This document shows positions 61,765 to 64,000 of a DNA stretch of 64,000 nt, piece by piece (positions within the stretch are counted from its first letter, which is position 1; the number at the start of each line of letters is the position of its first letter). A model generated the notes under the pieces. That model was not told the DNA's origin. It did no database searches and saw only the letters and a program-made list of their open reading frames with translations. The position numbers and the translations under genes are program-made. Source of the stretch: Ravibacter arvi (GTDB taxonomy: Bacteria; Bacteroidota; Bacteroidia; Cytophagales; Spirosomataceae); contig NZ_BAABEY010000012.1 in assembly GCF_039540405.1 (NCBI RefSeq), positions 139,435 to 203,434 on the forward strand, read 5' to 3'.

Positions 61765-62919
61765 ATGAGCCAACGAGTGTATATCTTCGATACTACCCTG
61801 CGCGACGGTGAGCAAGTGCCAGGCTGTCAGCTTTCTACCGATGAAAAAATCGTAGTAGCTAAACAGCTCGAAAAGCTGGGAGTAGATGTGATCGAGGCAG
61901 GTTTTCCGGTATCCAGCCCTGGCGATTTCCGTTCAGTGGTCGAAATATCGAAAGCGGTATCCGAGCCTACCATTTGTGCCTTGTCAAGGGCAGTTGCCGC
62001 TGACATTGAAGCCGCAGGCGAAGCGCTCAAACACGCAAAGCGCGGCAGAATACACACCGGGATTGGTTCCTCGGATATTCATATCCAGCACAAGTTCAAC
62101 ACCACGCGGGAGAAGATTATCGAGCGCGCCATTGATGCTACCAAGCTCGCCAGGACACTGGTGGAAGACGTTGAATTTTACTGCGAGGACGCCGGCCGGG
62201 CTGATCTCCAATTTCTGGCACAGCTCGTTGAGGCAGTCATCGGCGCAGGCGCCACGGTGGTCAACATTCCCGATACAACGGGGTATTGTCTTCCGGATGA
62301 ATATGCCTCAAAAATCCGGTACATTTTTGAGAACGTAAAAAACGTTCACAAAGCCACCATCTCAATCCATTGCCACAACGATCTCGGACTTGCAACTGCC
62401 AACTCACTGGCCGGTATCCAGGTAGGTGCGCGCCAGGTTGAGGTCACCGTTAACGGAATCGGAGAGCGCGCAGGCAACACTTCGCTGGAAGAGGTAGTTA
62501 TGGCACTTAACATTCACCCTGAGCTGGGATTGCACACCGGTATAAATACGCAGCTGATTTATCCAACCAGCCAGTTGGTATCCAAAATGATGCGGATGCA
62601 GGTTCAGGCAAACAAAGCAATTGTCGGCAGAAATGCTTTTGCACACTCATCGGGCATTCACCAGGACGGGTTCCTGAAGCACTCGCAGAACTACGAAATT
62701 ATGAATCCTCAGGATGTCGGCGTTGACAAGTCTGACATCGTGCTCACGGCAAGAAGCGGGCGACACGCGCTGAAGCACCGCCTCGAGCTACTGGGTTTTG
62801 TTTACGAAAAAAACATCCTCGATAACCTCTACCGGCAGTTTCTGGACATCGCCGACCACAAGAAAGAGGTCAATGACGGTGACTTGGTCGATCTGGCCAA
62901 ATCGCTGGAACGCGCCTGA
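61765..62919 (+). CDS. leuA: 2-isopropylmalate synthase, short form
   Basis: LeuA condenses acetyl-CoA with 2-oxoisovalerate, the first step of leucine synthesis. The 384-residue protein has the catalytic barrel: FDTTLRDGEQVPG (8-20), the metal-binding HCHNDLG (about 201-207), NGIGERAGN (about 232-240) and the HSSGIHQDGFLKH flap (about 291-303). It stops after DLVDLAKSLERA, so the C-terminal leucine-binding domain of about 120-150 residues found in E. coli LeuA (over 500 residues) is absent. A strong terminator follows, so this is the natural end. The homologous homocitrate synthase function cannot be excluded but the leader argues for leucine. Confidence 0.9.
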   Translation: MSQRVYIFDTTLRDGEQVPGCQLSTDEKIVVAKQLEKLGVDVIEAGFPVSSPGDFRSVVEISKAVSEPTICALSRAVAADIEAAGEALKHAKRGRIHTGIGSSDIHIQHKFNTTREKIIERAIDATKLARTLVEDVEFYCEDAGRADLQFLAQLVEAVIGAGATVVNIPDTTGYCLPDEYASKIRYIFENVKNVHKATISIHCHNDLGLATANSLAGIQVGARQVEVTVNGIGERAGNTSLEEVVMALNIHPELGLHTGINTQLIYPTSQLVSKMMRMQVQANKAIVGRNAFAHSSGIHQDGFLKHSQNYEIMNPQDVGVDKSDIVLTARSGRHALKHRLELLGFVYEKNILDNLYRQFLDIADHKKEVNDGDLVDLAKSLERA

Positions 62920-62952
62920 TTATCGTGCTGCATTGCCGTTGCCGGCGACGGG

Positions 62953-63010
62953 AAAGCAGGCTACCTTGAATGCAACTTCTGTTGCGGATCCTGGTAGCCT
63001 GCTTTTTTAT
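62953..63010 (+). terminator. Terminator downstream of leuA
   Basis: AAAGCAGGCTACC (62953-62965) pairs with GGTAGCCTGCTTT (62993-63005) over 13 bp, with an inner GCAAC/GTTGC stem (62972-62976/62981-62985), followed by T residues. It ends leuA and shows that leuB, leuC and leuD are not co-transcribed directly here. Confidence 0.9.
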
Positions 63011-63013
63011 CAA

Positions 63014-63412
63014 TTATGCTTTCCTACCCAACAGGTTATCCACCGCCCAGCTATTCGCTTCCCCGAACTGCAGAAGGACAATAAAAAAAGCTGCATGCAA
63101 CAACTGTGAGGGAATGGCTCCCCAATTTTCAACCAGGCTGGTTCCAACAATCAGCAACACCATCAGCAAACCGCCGGCAAACGCCGCCGCCCGGGTAAAA
63201 AGCCCCAGCAATACCAGCAGTCCCACAATAAATTCTCCTAAAGCGATGAGATAGCCAAACGGTAAAACCAGAGCGACGGGAAGTATTGATTTCTCAAAAC
63301 TCTCGGCTGTACTTTGGGCGAATGCGGCGAGCTTGGGAAGACGCACCAGGCCGTGTCCAAAAATAGTAGCTCCTATTGCAAGCCGGGCGATGAGGTAAGC
63401 AGATGATTTCAT
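63014..63412 (-). CDS. DoxX-family membrane protein
   Basis: This 132-residue inner-membrane protein has four membrane segments (about 7-22, 45-68, 74-93, 103-118). The N-terminal MKSSAYLIARLAIGATIFGHG, PFGYLIALGEFIVGLLVLLGLFTR and the C-terminal part fit the DoxX family, which includes subunits of quinone-linked oxidoreductases. I chose the ATG at 63412; the longer frame runs into repeat sequence. It is convergent with leuA. Confidence 0.88.
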   Translation of the reverse strand: MKSSAYLIARLAIGATIFGHGLVRLPKLAAFAQSTAESFEKSILPVALVLPFGYLIALGEFIVGLLVLLGLFTRAAAFAGGLLMVLLIVGTSLVENWGAIPSQLLHAAFFIVLLQFGEANSWAVDNLLGRKA

Positions 63413-63510
63413 GGTTAACGGGTTTAAGACAAAATCTCTCCAAATTAACCGCGTGCCATTACATTTCCGAGTCGCACCGCAAAAAACCACTGCACCTTTT
63501 CTATTAACCA

Positions 63511-63770
63511 CGAAGAGCACAGAGGTTACCCACAACCAAACGACCAAAGAGAAAAGCTTTGCGCTCTCGGTGCCCTTTGCGGTTAAGAGAAAACCACAGA
63601 GACCTCGAAGAGCACAGAGGTTACCCACAACCAAGCCACCAAAGAGAAAGCTTTGCGCTCTCGGTGCCCTCTGCGGTTAAGAGAAAACCACCGAGACCTC
63701 GGAGAGCACAGAGGTTACCCACAGCCAAGCCACCAAAGAGAAAAGCTTTGCGCTCTCGGTGCCCTTCTAT
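63511..63770 (+). repeat. Three-copy tandem repeat of 94-95 bp
   Basis: Units start at 63511, 63606 and 63700 with CGRAGAGCACAGAGGTTACCC and share GCTTTGCGCTCTCGGTGCCC. The third is truncated after that block. Within each unit ACCGAGACCTCGGAGAGCAC-type sequence and GCGCTCTCGGTG are partly inverted. Protein frames running through it are only translations of the repeat. It sits upstream of the DoxX gene in the 588-bp end gap 63413-64000. Confidence 0.88.
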
Positions 63771-63779
63771 GTTGAAAAG

Positions 63780-64000
63780 CAATTTTATAAGCTGATATTT
63801 CTGTTATTTTTATTTTTTAGCTGCATTCATCTCTGCTTGAAGGGCAATATCTTACCAGCCAGTTTTTTTTTCTGGTAGCAGATGTATTCTCTAAGCCTTT
63901 TTAATCAATCTTCTATCAGCGGTCTACTTTCTGGTAGCTGCTATGTACTTTTCATTTTAAAAAGGAGGGAGACGTAATCTTTGCGTAGCGGTCTTCCTTC
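63780..64000. other. AT-rich non-coding end with repeated TTTCTGGTAGC and a terminal hairpin
   Basis: The last 220 bp are markedly AT-rich and contain no gene. TTTCTGGTAGC occurs twice (about 63869-63879 and 63929-63939), and TACCAG/CTGGTA is also inverted at 63853-63876. At the very end GGAGGGAGAC (63964-63973) pairs with GTCTTCCTTC (63991-64000), 10 pairs including two or three G-U, around a 17-nt loop. The element is cut by the window edge. Confidence 0.5.

Noticed and set aside
63511..63770. Possible CRISPR array
   Set aside because: Units are contiguous tandem copies of 94-95 bp with no unique spacers and no cas gene nearby; the heptad arrays also lack spacers.
63411..63795. Plus-strand frames with repeated RRAQRLPTTKPPKRK
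   Set aside because: They are only translations of the 94-95 bp tandem repeat.

Overview
The window looks like chromosomal DNA of a free-living Bacteroidota, most likely order Cytophagales (Spirosomataceae, Dyadobacter-like). This is inferred from three SusC-type TonB receptors with two SusD partners, two ECF sigma/FecR pairs, the Bacteroidota-only ribosomal protein DUF4295 beside rpmG and ftsY, a type IX (Por) secretion tail on the CotH protein, DUF4251 and a TraB/GumN protein. Promoters fit the Bacteroidota pattern TTG-N19..23-TAnnTTTG, and purine-rich Shine-Dalgarno sites are mostly absent. No rRNA, CRISPR, transposase or prophage gene was found; there is one tRNA, Arg(CCT).

Layout. 1-5.3 kb (minus): ECF sigma, FecR and a SusC receptor cut by the window edge. 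5.5-10.5 kb: housekeeping genes (FabG-like reductase, amidohydrolase, ispF, class IV aminotransferase-like lyase, hflX). 10.6-19 kb: tRNA-Arg, ankyrin lipoprotein, TraB/GumN protein, an ECF sigma overlapping a membrane protein gene, DUF4251 lipoprotein, zinc alcohol dehydrogenase, PhyH dioxygenase, Gfo/Idh/MocA oxidoreductase, panD. 19-22 kb: a large OMP_b-brl_3 receptor. 22-38.7 kb (minus): an almost gap-free locus of ECF sigma, FecR, SusC, SusD, a CehA/McbA-like metallohydrolase, three S1 sulfatases and a phosphocholine-type phospholipase C. It looks like a polysaccharide utilisation locus but holds no recognisable glycoside hydrolase or polysaccharide lyase. 39-50.9 kb: argB, class V aminotransferase, CotH-family secreted protein, uvrB, amino acid permease, NUDIX hydrolase, NagX/HGSNAT-like acyltransferase and a short GldA-like ATPase. 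51-56 kb: a SusC/SusD pair without a sigma/anti-sigma partner. 56-60.5 kb (minus): small lipoprotein, M3 peptidase, cysteine hydrolase, ftsY, DUF4295, rpmG. 60.8-63.4 kb: cytochrome c lipoprotein, leuA behind a complete leader-peptide attenuator, DoxX protein. The window ends in tandem repeats.

The strongest regulatory signal is in front of leuA: a matching promoter, an 18-codon leader peptide with four Leu codons (three of them CTA), an antiterminator overlapping the leader stop codon, and a U-tailed terminator. LeuA itself lacks the C-terminal leucine-binding domain, so the attenuator may carry the leucine feedback.

Two repeat families are notable. One is a palindrome-ended element of exactly 114 bp (five copies plus one degenerate copy) that sits between genes. 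The other is a set of CTCANNN heptad repeats at four sites: three lie 7-12 nt upstream of a start codon and the fourth supplies the stop codon of hflX.
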